A DNA stretch of 64,000 nucleotides, taken from the NCBI RefSeq assembly GCF_004762045.1, contig NZ_SJOM01000007.1, forward strand, positions 737,432 to 801,431, written 5' to 3'. The stretch is from Mycobacterium sp. DL99 (GTDB taxonomy: Bacteria; Actinomycetota; Actinomycetes; Mycobacteriales; Mycobacteriaceae). Shown here piece by piece: positions 44,629-54,172 of this stretch. The translations under genes and the position numbers were made by a program. Each line of letters starts with the position of its first letter. Within the stretch, counting starts at the first letter, position 1. The notes below the pieces were generated by a model, which saw only the letters and a list, made by a program, of their open reading frames with translations, did not search any database and was not told the DNA's origin.

Positions 44629-45090
44629 CTAGGGATTACCCGCAGGCGTTGTCGTCGTCACCGGCGCAGTTGTCGTGGTGGTTGTTGTCGGCGCGGTCGT
44701 CGTGGTCGTGGTGGTGGTCTCGGTGGTTGTTGTGGTTGTGGTCGTGGTGGTCTCCTCGACCGTCGTGGTGGTCGGCGCCACGGTCTCGGTGACGGTTTGA
44801 GTGGGTGCGGGAACCACCGGCGCCGTGGTGACGACCGATGTGGTGGTTGTCGGTGTGGTCGACGTGGTGGTTGTCGTGGACGTCGACGGGGAGTCTGACG
44901 AGAACAGCTGCACCAGGGCATAGATGACCAGCGCCGCGATGACTGTGCCCCCGGCGCCCATGCCGATCAGTGCGGCGGGCTTGCGGTACCAGGGAACGGG
45001 CTCGGGAGTGGGCGGCGCGGAAGGCTCGGAGTACTCGCCGTAGCTCGGGGCGTATTGGGTGGGCTCGTCGTCGTCGTAATAGTTCGACAC
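44629..45090 (-). CDS. Single-pass membrane protein with Thr-rich outer tail, 153 aa
   Basis: Residues 1-33 are acidic and Tyr/Pro-rich (SNYYDDDEPTQYAPSYGEY). WYRKP at 34-38 precedes a membrane helix (38-62). The last 85 residues are almost only Thr, Pro, Val and Ala (TTTT runs, TVTETVAPTTTTVEE). The same order of WY-basic motif, helix and low-complexity tail occurs in the Hsp70-like proteins nearby. Start is GTG 45090. It lies 19 bp downstream of a similar gene, so the two form an operon. The tail could be O-mannosylated. Function unknown. Confidence 0.75.
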   Translation of the reverse strand: MSNYYDDDEPTQYAPSYGEYSEPSAPPTPEPVPWYRKPAALIGMGAGGTVIAALVIYALVQLFSSDSPSTSTTTTTSTTPTTTTSVVTTAPVVPAPTQTVTETVAPTTTTVEETTTTTTTTTTETTTTTTTTAPTTTTTTTAPVTTTTPAGNP

Positions 45091-45109
45091 GCGCCGATGG
45101 TAGGCGGGT

Positions 45110-45604
45110 TCAGCCGCCAGGTGCCGGATACAGCGTGCGTGTCACGTTGGTGCGGGGCCTGCTGTGCGTCGTGGTCGGGTACTCGCCGTAACCGGCGCTG
45201 CTCGACTCCGTCGTCGTGGTCGTAGTGGTCGTGGTAGTTGTCGTGGTCGTCGAGGTGGGCGAAGTCTCGGACGTGGTCGAGGTCCCGGAGGTGTCCGAGG
45301 GCGACGTCGTCGTGGTGTCGGACTCGCCCGGCACGCCGAACTCGGTGGTCACCGGAAGCCGACTGGTGGTGGTCCGGGTCGTGGTGGACTTCGAGGTCTT
45401 CACCGAAGTCGACGCAAAGCTGGGTGGGACGAAATCTATCGGTGCGTCCTCGGGGCCGCCGGAGCCCGTCAGCGCGATCGCCATCCACACCACCAGGCCG
45501 ATCACGGCGAGGGCCGCCGCGCTGGCCCCGGCAACCGCCGGCGTCGAATGATGCCAGGGCACCTCGGGAGGCCGCCCTTGATCGTCGTCACCGGTCACGG
45601 GCAC
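45110..45604 (-). CDS. Single-pass membrane protein with Thr/Ser-rich outer tail, 164 aa
   Basis: The short cytosolic part ends VPWHHS (16-20), a diverged form of the WYRK motif. A membrane helix (21-46) follows. Then comes a short folded-looking stretch (DAPIDFVPPSFAS), a tail of Thr and Ser, and a final GEYPTTTHSRPRTNVTRTLYPAPGG. It is the first gene of a pair with the 153-aa protein. The two look like products of an old duplication. Function unknown. Confidence 0.72.
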   Translation of the reverse strand: MPVTGDDDQGRPPEVPWHHSTPAVAGASAAALAVIGLVVWMAIALTGSGGPEDAPIDFVPPSFASTSVKTSKSTTTRTTTSRLPVTTEFGVPGESDTTTTSPSDTSGTSTTSETSPTSTTTTTTTTTTTTTTESSSAGYGEYPTTTHSRPRTNVTRTLYPAPGG

Positions 45605-45637
45605 CGATACTATGCCCGGCCCTCCAGCGGGCCTCGG

Positions 45638-46570
45638 TCAGCTCAGCTGACGGATGACATCGCTGGCGAACAGCTCGATGTGATCGAGATCGGACTGGTC
45701 GAGCATCTGCAGGTAGACCCGCTGCACCCCGGCCTCCAAGAACGGCCCCAGCTTGTCGACGATCTCGGCGGGTGTGCCGACCAGCGGCGAATTGCTGCGC
45801 AGCTCGTCCACCTCGCGGTTGATCGCCGCGGCCCGTTTGGTGATCTGCGCTTCGTCGCGGCCCGCGCACACCACGAACGCCGCCGAGTAGGTCAGGGAGT
45901 CCGCTGCTCGTCCAGCCGCGGTCACCGCGTCGGAGACCCGCGCGAACTGCGTCTTGAGGAGGTCCAGCGGTACGAACGGCACATTGAACTCAGAGGCGAA
46001 CTCGGCGGCGAGTGCCGGTGTGCGCTTGGCCCCCATGCCACCGATGACGATCGGCGGGTGCGGAGCCTGGGTGGGCTTGGGCAGCGCCGGTGAGTCGACG
46101 ACCGTGTAGTGCTTGCCCGCGAAGTCGAACGTCTCGCCGACGGGGGTGTCCCACAGGCCGGTGAGGATGCGCAGCTGCTCTTCGAGCCGGTCGAAACGCT
46201 CACCCAGTGGCGGGAACGGGATGGCGTAGGCCTGGTGTTCGGCCTCGAACCAGCCGGCGCCGAGGCCCAATTCGACACGGCCACCGCTCATTTCGTCGAC
46301 CTGTGCTACGGAGATAGCCAACGGTCCGGGGTGGCGGAAGGTGGCCGAGGTGACCATCGTGCCCAGCCGGATCGTCGAGGTTTCGCGTGCGATGCCGGCC
46401 AGCGTCACCCAGGAGTCGGTCGGCCCGGGTAGGCCGTCGCCGCTCATCGCCAGGTAGTGGTCGGACCTGAAGAACGCCGAATAACCGAGAGCTTCGGCTG
46501 CGCGGGCGACCGCGAGCTGATCGGAGTAGGTAGCGCCTTGCTGGGGTTCGACGAACACACGGAAGTCCAC
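45638..46570 (-). CDS. LLM-class F420-dependent oxidoreductase
   Basis: 310 residues of the luciferase-like TIM-barrel family. It starts DFRVFVEPQQGATYSDQ and has FRSDHYL, IRLGTMVTSATFRHPG, GRVELGLGAGWFEAEH and PPIVIGGMGAKRT, all typical of the TIGR03560-like mycobacterial subgroup. It should use F420H2; the substrate is unknown. It stands alone between the Thr-rich gene pair and the giant regulator (21 bp after the latter) and could be the last gene of that transcript. Confidence 0.88.
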   Translation of the reverse strand: MDFRVFVEPQQGATYSDQLAVARAAEALGYSAFFRSDHYLAMSGDGLPGPTDSWVTLAGIARETSTIRLGTMVTSATFRHPGPLAISVAQVDEMSGGRVELGLGAGWFEAEHQAYAIPFPPLGERFDRLEEQLRILTGLWDTPVGETFDFAGKHYTVVDSPALPKPTQAPHPPIVIGGMGAKRTPALAAEFASEFNVPFVPLDLLKTQFARVSDAVTAAGRAADSLTYSAAFVVCAGRDEAQITKRAAAINREVDELRSNSPLVGTPAEIVDKLGPFLEAGVQRVYLQMLDQSDLDHIELFASDVIRQLS

Positions 46571-46591
46571 GGGGCCAGCCTATCGGCGATC

Positions 46592-49500
46592 TCAAGTGGG
46601 CGTTGTCGGGTGACTCAGCTCGTCGAAGCGGGTGAGCGCGGCGTCGAGGTCGGACTCGTCGAACACTTCACAGCGGCTGATCAGGTTGCCTTCGACTGTG
46701 AAAAGGTCGATCAGCCGCCATTCACCGTCAAAGTCCTCTCGCGAGGTTCCTTTCAGCACCTGGGTAACGACGGCTCCGAGTTCGGTCAGCCGATGTACTG
46801 CCTCGATGCAGACGCTGGGTTCTGGGATGACGGCCCACGCGACACCGACAAATGTGGCCAGATCGACCGCATCGACCGACAGGACCGGTCGATGATCGAT
46901 GTACGGCATGTTCGGCGTTGTCGCGGGAATCTCGTGCCGTTTGAACGCTGCTTGGGCGCCTGTGATGACCGACCATGTGCGCGCGTGCGCAGCGGCCTCA
47001 CCGGCGAGGTATCGCGCGTCGAGTTCTGCGAAGGCGGAGTCGATGTCGTCGGGATCGAACACGACGTGAGCCGCTAGTTGACTATTGGCATCGATCTCGA
47101 CGATGCCGATCATCTCGGTATAGAACGAGTCGGGCTGTTGGTCTTGCCCGGAGAAGCGAAGACGACGAAGGGCAAGGCGTTCGCCGCGGGTTGCGATGAC
47201 ATTCGCCGTCACCTCTACGCGCTCGGTGACATCAGCGATGACCTTGACGTTCTCGATTTCGGTCTCCCGGCCTTTTCGAAGGCCCGCGTTCAACGTCTGA
47301 CGACGATCGTCAAGGGAAAAGTCTTCCGTCAGAATTTCGGCCATGGCGTGCCAGGTCCGATCCGGGAAATACCCCCAGAATCGTTGGTCTACTTGACTTG
47401 CCGCATTCTCGAGGTGCGGCGTCGGCCGACTGAGTTCGTCGAATCGCGTGAGCGCAGCGTCCAGGTCTTCCTCGTCGAACATCTCGCTGCAGTTGAACAG
47501 CTCGCCTTCGAGGGTCATGAGGTGGATCTCGCGCCACTCCGCCTCGAAACCCTCCCGCGAAGTTCCGTGCAACGCATGGGTTACGACTGCGCCGCGATCG
47601 TTCAACCGATGTACGGCCTCGATGCGGAAGCTGATGTCCGGAATCTGGTCCCAGGCGCGGCGGGTGTAGTCCTTGATATCGCCGGGTGCGAATGATGTCA
47701 CTCGCCGGTGGTCGACGCTCACATGATCGGCGGTTGTCGGGGGCATTTCGCGCCGGTTGAGCGCAGCATATGCGCCCACGACCGCCGACCACGAATGTGC
47801 ATGCGGCGCTGCTTCGCCGGCAAGATAGCGAGCCTCGAGTTCGGTGGAAGCAGCGTCAAAGTCGTCGGGGTCGAACAAGACGCTGGTCGTGATCCTGTTG
47901 TCGGTGCGGGTTCCGATGATGGTCAGCAGCTCGATGCCGAACGCTTCAGGCCGGTGCCGGCCACCCGATACGCGAACACGAGTGAGCGCGAGGTGGTCCC
48001 CGCGGGTCGCGACCACGACCGACTCCGAGTTCTTGACCCCGAGGCCGACGACGGCGTGCAGATTCGCGATCTGGGCGTCCCGACCGCGTTGGATACCGCT
48101 GTTGATGACCCGACGGCGATCGTCGCTGAGGGCATCGTCGGCGATCATCGCCGCCATGGCATCCCAGTCGCGGCCCGCGAGATACGCGTTGAACTTGTCG
48201 TATGTCCGGCTCGCGGTGTTCCCGAGACGTCGAACCGGCGGAAGCAGCTCTTCGAACCGCGCCAGCGCAGCGTCGAGGTCTTCCTCGTCGAAGACTTCGC
48301 AGCGGTTGACCAGATCTCCTTCGAACGTGATCACGCTGATCGCTCGCCACTCGGCGTGGAAACCGTCTTGGGAGGTTTCGTGCGCCATATAGGTGTAGAC
48401 CGCTCCAAGATTGTTGAGCCGATGCACCATGTCGACGAAGTGGCTCAGGTCAGACGTGAAAGTCCATGCGGCGCTTAGCAACGCAGGCATCTCGCCGGGT
48501 GCGACTGGGGTCCCCCGCCGATGATCGATGTTCACCCAATCTGGCGTGGTCGGGAAAAGTTCGCGCCGGTTGAGCGCGGCAAAAACCTGCATGGTGCGCA
48601 ACCACGTCTGCGCATGCGGTGCGGCTTCACCGGCGAGGTATCGAGCGTCGAGCTCTGCGAAGGCGGCGTCGAGGTCGTCGGGGTCGAAGGTGACTAGAGC
48701 GGAGATGCGCTCGTCGGCATCCACGACGACGACTTCGAGGACGTTGACCTGGAACGCGTCGGCCTGTTCGTCGCCGACTTCGTAGCGGGAGCGCCTGAGC
48801 ACGAGGCGCTCACCGCGCGTGGCAACGACGGTTGCCGCCGTATTCCCGACGCCGATGTCGCCGGCCGCGCGTGCGTCTTCGAGCGCGGCAACCCGACCGT
48901 GCCGGACTCCGGAGCCTACGAACTGACGACGATCGTCGCCGCAGAAGTCGTCGGCCAACATGGTCGCTATCGCATCCAAATCACGGTCCGCCAAGTAATT
49001 CTGGAGAAGTTCGTACCTGCGATTTGCCGTGTTCTCCAGCTTCGGGGCAGACCGACTGAGTTCATCGAAGCGAGCCAGCGCGGCGTCGAGGTCGGCCTCG
49101 TCGAACATCTCGATGCGGCTGAGCAGGTTGCCTTCGACGTTCGCAAGGCAGATTTCCCGCCATTCGGCATCGAAGCCGTCTTGCGACCTACCGCTGACCG
49201 CGTGAGTGAAGACCGCTCCAAGGCTGCTGAGCCGAAGAACTGCCTCGGCGTAGATGCTGACGTCCGGCGCGAGATCCCACGTGGCACGTATGTATGCGGT
49301 CAGGTCGCCGGGCGCGAACCCTCTCGCTCGCCGGTGATCGATGTTGACCCAGTCCGGCATGAACTCGGGCATTTCGCGCCTGTTGAATGCAGCAAGGGCC
49401 CGCGCGATGGCGGACCATGTTTCCGAACAAGGCGCCGCTTCACCGGCGACGTATCGAGCGTCGAGATCCGCGATGGCGGCGTCGAGGTCGTCGACGTCGA

Positions 49501-52500
49501 AAGCGACGACGGTCTCGACCAACCCGTCAACTACCTCGGTTACGTTGAGCGATTCTGCGTCGAAACCGTCGCGCCCGTAGACATTTGCATGGCTGAGGCA
49601 CAGATGTTGGCCCCGCACCGCAAGAGTTGTTGTCGAGATGTTCACGGCGCCCAAGTCGGCGACCGCGCGGATGTTGCGGAGTGCGCCGGCGCGGCCGTGG
49701 TGCTCTCCGCGGATTCCCCGCCGCCGATCATCGATCCAGACTCCGTCGGCGAACAGCGGACCGATTTCGTCCCAACGGCCGGCGGCGAACAGCTGATTGA
49801 TCCGATCGTTGATCTGGGTCGCGCTGTTCTCCAATGACGCTCGCGAACGTTCTTGCTCGAATCGCGCGTACTGGGCGTCGAGTTCGGCGAGTGCGGCATC
49901 CATGTCGTCGAGGTCGAACCAAATCTGCAGGGCGATTCGACCTTCCTCGTCGATGCCATACAGCTGTAGAAACTCGTCCTCCGGCGCACCAGGACTTTCA
50001 TCAGCGGTGCCTATGCTCACCCGTGCGATTGCGAATTGCTCGCCGCGTACGGCAGAGATGACAAAATCTGCCCGCATGACCCCGCTCTCGAGGTCGCACC
50101 GCGTCTGGTGCATCACTTCGTATGGTGTGAATGCGGTCCGCTCGAAGCCGACGAGCTTGCGCCGACTCTCTACTGATCCTTCGGGTGCAAACATCCGCTC
50201 GAATTCGTCCCACGCCCCGGCCTCGACAAGTGCCGTAGCACGTTCGGTCGCTTCGATGGCCGCGGTGTGAATCTCGACCGGCGCTTCGGGCTGAGCGGGT
50301 GCAGCCGGGGGAGCCGGGTGCACCGGCATACCGAGATGGTCGCGCGCCTTTTCGACCAGTGCCACAGCTCCTTTGAGCTCGTACAGCTCGGCTGCACGCT
50401 CGGCGGCGGCCCGTGCGCCGGCAACGTCGCCGGCGTCACCCAGGACGGTTGCCAAGGCAAGGCGCGCGTCACCGTGATCGACCAACGCGTCGGTGCGCTC
50501 GGCAATGGCTACGGCCTCCTCGGCCACCCGCCGGGCCTCATCGTGCGCGCCGCGGCGGGCCAACAGCTGTGCCCGGACCGTCCGCCAGGTGATCGACGCC
50601 TTCAGAGCGTGCCCCGCCAGTCGCTCACTCTCCGAACACAGTTCGTCGGCCTCAACGTCTCGATCCAGCAAGAGGCAAGCACGGGCCAACAGCGCGGCTG
50701 TCTCGGCGGCGTCTGCGTCGAGGCCCATCCGGCGGAAGCCGTTGTAGGCCAGGCGAAGATGCAGCTCGGCTGCGTCAGGATCGTCGAGCACCAACTCGAC
50801 GATGCCGGCGAAGTGCTCGACTTCTAGAAGCGCATGGCGCAGTCCCAGTTCGGTGACCGTGCGTCGCGCGGAGTCGATCATCCGCCGGGCGGCAGCGGCC
50901 CGCCCGCGGAACGCCTCCAGGACCGCTTGGCAGCGCGTCGACGTCGCTTCTACTGCGGGGGAATCGGTGGTGATCCGCAGCAGACGCACCACGTCAAGGC
51001 ACCGCCCGCCCGCACGCGGAACCGGATTGGGCCCCCACAGCGCGGCCAACGGGGCGCCTACAAGCACCGCGTTCACCAAGCGGTGCTCATGCGCCTGGCG
51101 TGCTGCGGTGAGCGCGTTGTCCAACGCGACTTCGCAGTCGGCGACGCGCCCGAGGCGTGCCAGGCACCCCGCCCGAACTGTGTGGGCTTTGGCTTCCCCT
51201 GCGGGGTCGTTTAATTCGGCCAGCGTTGCGGCGGCGGCCGCCACCGAGGATTCGATCTCGTCCAAGTGCTCGGGATCGACGAGCATCGAGAGTTGGCCGT
51301 CGAAGCACGTGGCCCATGCCGCGAGACGGGCTGAATCACGCGTTCCCTCTTTCAGTTGCGTGACCACACCCGCCGCCGACGTCACATCGCCCGCAGCCAG
51401 CAGCGCCTCACAGCGCGCCACCAGAAGCTCGACGCGCAGTTCGTCGCGGTCAGGCAACTCGTCGTCGAGTTCCTCCAGCGCGTGCAGGGCACGGTCGTAG
51501 AGGTCGGCGGCGCCCTCGTATGCCAGTCGCGCCATCGCCTGGTCCGCAGCGCGCCGGCAGTACTCGACGGCCTTGACCGCGTTTCCCGCCCAAGCACATT
51601 CGAAGTAGTGGTGGGCCAGTTCAGCCAGCAGCTCGTCATCGGCGCCCGGCATCGTCTCCAACGTTGTGGCGATCCGCTGGTGCAGCCGCATGCGCCGCAC
51701 GGATGCCAGTTCGGCGAGCAGCGATTGCCGGACGATGGCGTGGTTGAAGCGGTAGAGCCCACCTGGCTCCTCGATGACGATGCCGGCCTGGCATGCCTCG
51801 TCGAACGCGTCGACCAGATCCTGGCCGACCACGTGCTCGACCAGTTCTAGGGCGAACTGGCTGCCGACGACCGCTGCCGCGGCCAGTGCCTTGTTCGTCT
51901 CAACCGGAAGCCGGGAGAGTCTGCGGCTCACGGCTTCCCGGACACCCTGCGGCAGGGTGCTCGGGTCCCAGTGCCCACCGCTCTCGTCCACATGGCGCAA
52001 TGCCTCGATGAGGAAGAACGGGTTGCCACCGGTGACCGACGCCAACGCGCGGGCCAACTCTTCGTCGTGGTATCCGGCCTCGGCAACGTAAGTGCTGACG
52101 TCGTTCTCGTCGAGGCCGCCCAGGGTAATGCGGTTGGCGCTGCCATCGCGGTGAAGGTCGGCGAGCATCGCCGCCAGCGGGTGTGAACGGTCGAGGTCGG
52201 TACTGCGGTACGTGCCGATGATCTGCACTCGGGCGTGCTCGCCGAAGCGAAGGAGGTGGCGAAGCAGCAGCAGGGTGGGCTTGGCCGCCCAGTGCAGGTC
52301 GTCGAGTACCAGGACGATGGGTACGTCGACCGAGGCGATGCCCAGCAGCGCCACCACGGCATCGAACAGTGCATAGCGTTCGGTGTCCGGGTCGCCGTGG
52401 GGCGGTGCGGCGAGATCGGGGAGGACGTCGGTCAGACCGGGAACCAGGGGCAGTAATGCCTCGATGCCACGCATTCCGCGCAGCTGGTTCGTGCCGACGC

Positions 52501-54103
52501 AGGGCACGAGTGTGCGCAGGGCTTCCGCGAACGGCTGGTAGGGGGCACCGAGGTCCTCGTCGGAACGGCCGTACAGCACGACCGCGCCCTGCTCATAGGC
52601 CTGCCGGCACCATTCGCCGGCCAGGCGGGTCTTGCCCACACCTGGTTCGCCCGCGATCAGGACCGCGGCCGTGCCACCGGTGAGCGCCGACTGCCAGGCG
52701 GCGAGAAGTTCTGCGAGCTCACGACCACGCCCGACGAACGGGCCGGGCCCGCCGAGCACCGCGGGCATCGCCGGCCGCTCGATCGGCGTATCACCTGTCG
52801 GCGGTGAGCTTTCGGCGGTCTGGAGGCGGAGCTCGAAGATGTGCTCGGGCCGTGCCAGGTTCTTCAACTGGTGCATGCCCAGATCGGCGAGCACAACGTC
52901 GTCGGACAAGGAATCGATGACCAGCTCTGCAGTCGCACCCGAACACAGGATCTGACCGCCCGAGGCCTGCGACCGCAGCCGGGCGGCGCGGTTGACGGCG
53001 CGACCGAAGTAGTCGCCGTCACGGAGCTCGGCCTCGCCGGTGTGCAGCGACACACGGATGCGCATCGGCTCGGCCAGCTCCCACGGCTCGTGGAAGATCG
53101 CGTCCTGCAACTCGATCGCGGCGGCCGCGGCCGCTGACGGGCGGTCGAAGACCGAGAATGTGGCATCACCCTCGCCACGCGTCTTGATCAGCCGTCCGCC
53201 GCGCGATGTGACAACCTGTTCGACGAGCTCGTCGTGCCGCGCCAGGGCGAGCGCCATGGCATCGGCGTCTGCCTCCCACGCGGCGGTCGACCCCTCGATA
53301 TCCGTCAGCAGGAAGGTCACTGCCCGCGTCACTGACGGAACATGTTGCGTCGCAGGGACCTCGAGCTCGGCATCCTGGGCGACGATCGCGGCCTCCAGCC
53401 GCCGAAGCTCGGGTCCGGGGTCGACTCCGAGCTCATCGGCCAACAGCGAGCGGGCCCGTCGATAGGCGCCGAGCGCCTCACCTTGCCTGCCGGCACGGTA
53501 CAGCGCGAGCATCAGTTGGCCCCAACGTCTTTCGCGCAACGGCGCATCCGCAACGGCAGCTTCGAGATCGCCGATGATCTCCGCGGCACGGCCAGTCGCA
53601 AGGAGTGCATCGGCCCGGTCCTCGATCAGTGCGGCGTGGCTCTCGATCCACCGGGTCTTCTCGGATGCTCCCGGCCGGCCGTCGGGCAGTTCCGGGATTC
53701 CCCGCCACAGGGTTACCGCCTCATCGAACCGGGCCACCGCACCGCTGGTGTCACCGGAGCTGAAGGCGTCCCGGCCCGATTTGGTGAGCGACTTGTATCG
53801 CGAGGCATCAGTCTCGGCCGTGTTCAGACGCCACCCGATGCCCTCGGTCAGCACGAAGCCGTCGCCGAGGGCGTGACGCAATGCGGAGATATGGGTCTGT
53901 AGGGCCTTGGCGGCGGTGCGTGGCGGATCGTCGCCCCAGAGCAATTCCATGAGCACGTCGGCGGGTACCACCGCACCACCGTGCAGACCGAGCATCGTGA
54001 GGATGGCGCGCGGCTTCGCGCCCGGTATCACGACGGTCGCACCGTCCAATCGGACCTGAAGAGGTCCCAAAACCTCCAGTTCCACCGATGAAAGCGTACT
54101 CAC
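46592..54103 (-). CDS. Giant BTAD-cyclase-AAA/TPR regulator with nine NTF2-like domains
   Basis: 2503 residues. Residues 1-95: winged helix as in SARP activators. 100-245: BTAD. 262-430: class III nucleotide cyclase with metal Asp in TDIEGS (D268), K307 and D313 in KTRGEGD, and NRAAR (N371, R375), so catalysis is possible. 455-690: AAA/NB domain with FVGRGREL and GEPGVGKT (485-492), then LVLDDLHWA. About 800-1270: TPR-like helices. 1280-2503: nine NTF2-like repeats of about 135 residues, each closing with D-x-D-A-A-x(4)-D/E. They alternate between a form ending DARYLAGEAAP and a form ending RFDELSRP. Related mycobacterial regulators usually end in a LuxR domain; here the NTF2 array replaces it. 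Likely a cytosolic sensor-regulator; ligand and targets unknown. Confidence 0.9.
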   Translation of the reverse strand: MSTLSSVELEVLGPLQVRLDGATVVIPGAKPRAILTMLGLHGGAVVPADVLMELLWGDDPPRTAAKALQTHISALRHALGDGFVLTEGIGWRLNTAETDASRYKSLTKSGRDAFSSGDTSGAVARFDEAVTLWRGIPELPDGRPGASEKTRWIESHAALIEDRADALLATGRAAEIIGDLEAAVADAPLRERRWGQLMLALYRAGRQGEALGAYRRARSLLADELGVDPGPELRRLEAAIVAQDAELEVPATQHVPSVTRAVTFLLTDIEGSTAAWEADADAMALALARHDELVEQVVTSRGGRLIKTRGEGDATFSVFDRPSAAAAAAIELQDAIFHEPWELAEPMRIRVSLHTGEAELRDGDYFGRAVNRAARLRSQASGGQILCSGATAELVIDSLSDDVVLADLGMHQLKNLARPEHIFELRLQTAESSPPTGDTPIERPAMPAVLGGPGPFVGRGRELAELLAAWQSALTGGTAAVLIAGEPGVGKTRLAGEWCRQAYEQGAVVLYGRSDEDLGAPYQPFAEALRTLVPCVGTNQLRGMRGIEALLPLVPGLTDVLPDLAAPPHGDPDTERYALFDAVVALLGIASVDVPIVLVLDDLHWAAKPTLLLLRHLLRFGEHARVQIIGTYRSTDLDRSHPLAAMLADLHRDGSANRITLGGLDENDVSTYVAEAGYHDEELARALASVTGGNPFFLIEALRHVDESGGHWDPSTLPQGVREAVSRRLSRLPVETNKALAAAAVVGSQFALELVEHVVGQDLVDAFDEACQAGIVIEEPGGLYRFNHAIVRQSLLAELASVRRMRLHQRIATTLETMPGADDELLAELAHHYFECAWAGNAVKAVEYCRRAADQAMARLAYEGAADLYDRALHALEELDDELPDRDELRVELLVARCEALLAAGDVTSAAGVVTQLKEGTRDSARLAAWATCFDGQLSMLVDPEHLDEIESSVAAAAATLAELNDPAGEAKAHTVRAGCLARLGRVADCEVALDNALTAARQAHEHRLVNAVLVGAPLAALWGPNPVPRAGGRCLDVVRLLRITTDSPAVEATSTRCQAVLEAFRGRAAAARRMIDSARRTVTELGLRHALLEVEHFAGIVELVLDDPDAAELHLRLAYNGFRRMGLDADAAETAALLARACLLLDRDVEADELCSESERLAGHALKASITWRTVRAQLLARRGAHDEARRVAEEAVAIAERTDALVDHGDARLALATVLGDAGDVAGARAAAERAAELYELKGAVALVEKARDHLGMPVHPAPPAAPAQPEAPVEIHTAAIEATERATALVEAGAWDEFERMFAPEGSVESRRKLVGFERTAFTPYEVMHQTRCDLESGVMRADFVISAVRGEQFAIARVSIGTADESPGAPEDEFLQLYGIDEEGRIALQIWFDLDDMDAALAELDAQYARFEQERSRASLENSATQINDRINQLFAAGRWDEIGPLFADGVWIDDRRRGIRGEHHGRAGALRNIRAVADLGAVNISTTTLAVRGQHLCLSHANVYGRDGFDAESLNVTEVVDGLVETVVAFDVDDLDAAIADLDARYVAGEAAPCSETWSAIARALAAFNRREMPEFMPDWVNIDHRRARGFAPGDLTAYIRATWDLAPDVSIYAEAVLRLSSLGAVFTHAVSGRSQDGFDAEWREICLANVEGNLLSRIEMFDEADLDAALARFDELSRSAPKLENTANRRYELLQNYLADRDLDAIATMLADDFCGDDRRQFVGSGVRHGRVAALEDARAAGDIGVGNTAATVVATRGERLVLRRSRYEVGDEQADAFQVNVLEVVVVDADERISALVTFDPDDLDAAFAELDARYLAGEAAPHAQTWLRTMQVFAALNRRELFPTTPDWVNIDHRRGTPVAPGEMPALLSAAWTFTSDLSHFVDMVHRLNNLGAVYTYMAHETSQDGFHAEWRAISVITFEGDLVNRCEVFDEEDLDAALARFEELLPPVRRLGNTASRTYDKFNAYLAGRDWDAMAAMIADDALSDDRRRVINSGIQRGRDAQIANLHAVVGLGVKNSESVVVATRGDHLALTRVRVSGGRHRPEAFGIELLTIIGTRTDNRITTSVLFDPDDFDAASTELEARYLAGEAAPHAHSWSAVVGAYAALNRREMPPTTADHVSVDHRRVTSFAPGDIKDYTRRAWDQIPDISFRIEAVHRLNDRGAVVTHALHGTSREGFEAEWREIHLMTLEGELFNCSEMFDEEDLDAALTRFDELSRPTPHLENAASQVDQRFWGYFPDRTWHAMAEILTEDFSLDDRRQTLNAGLRKGRETEIENVKVIADVTERVEVTANVIATRGERLALRRLRFSGQDQQPDSFYTEMIGIVEIDANSQLAAHVVFDPDDIDSAFAELDARYLAGEAAAHARTWSVITGAQAAFKRHEIPATTPNMPYIDHRPVLSVDAVDLATFVGVAWAVIPEPSVCIEAVHRLTELGAVVTQVLKGTSREDFDGEWRLIDLFTVEGNLISRCEVFDESDLDAALTRFDELSHPTTPT

Positions 54104-54172
54104 GCGCTAATCGTCGGGGTGGCGATTCAACGCATGATCAAGAAGGAGTAAAGCGGGGGACTGCCTGGTGTT

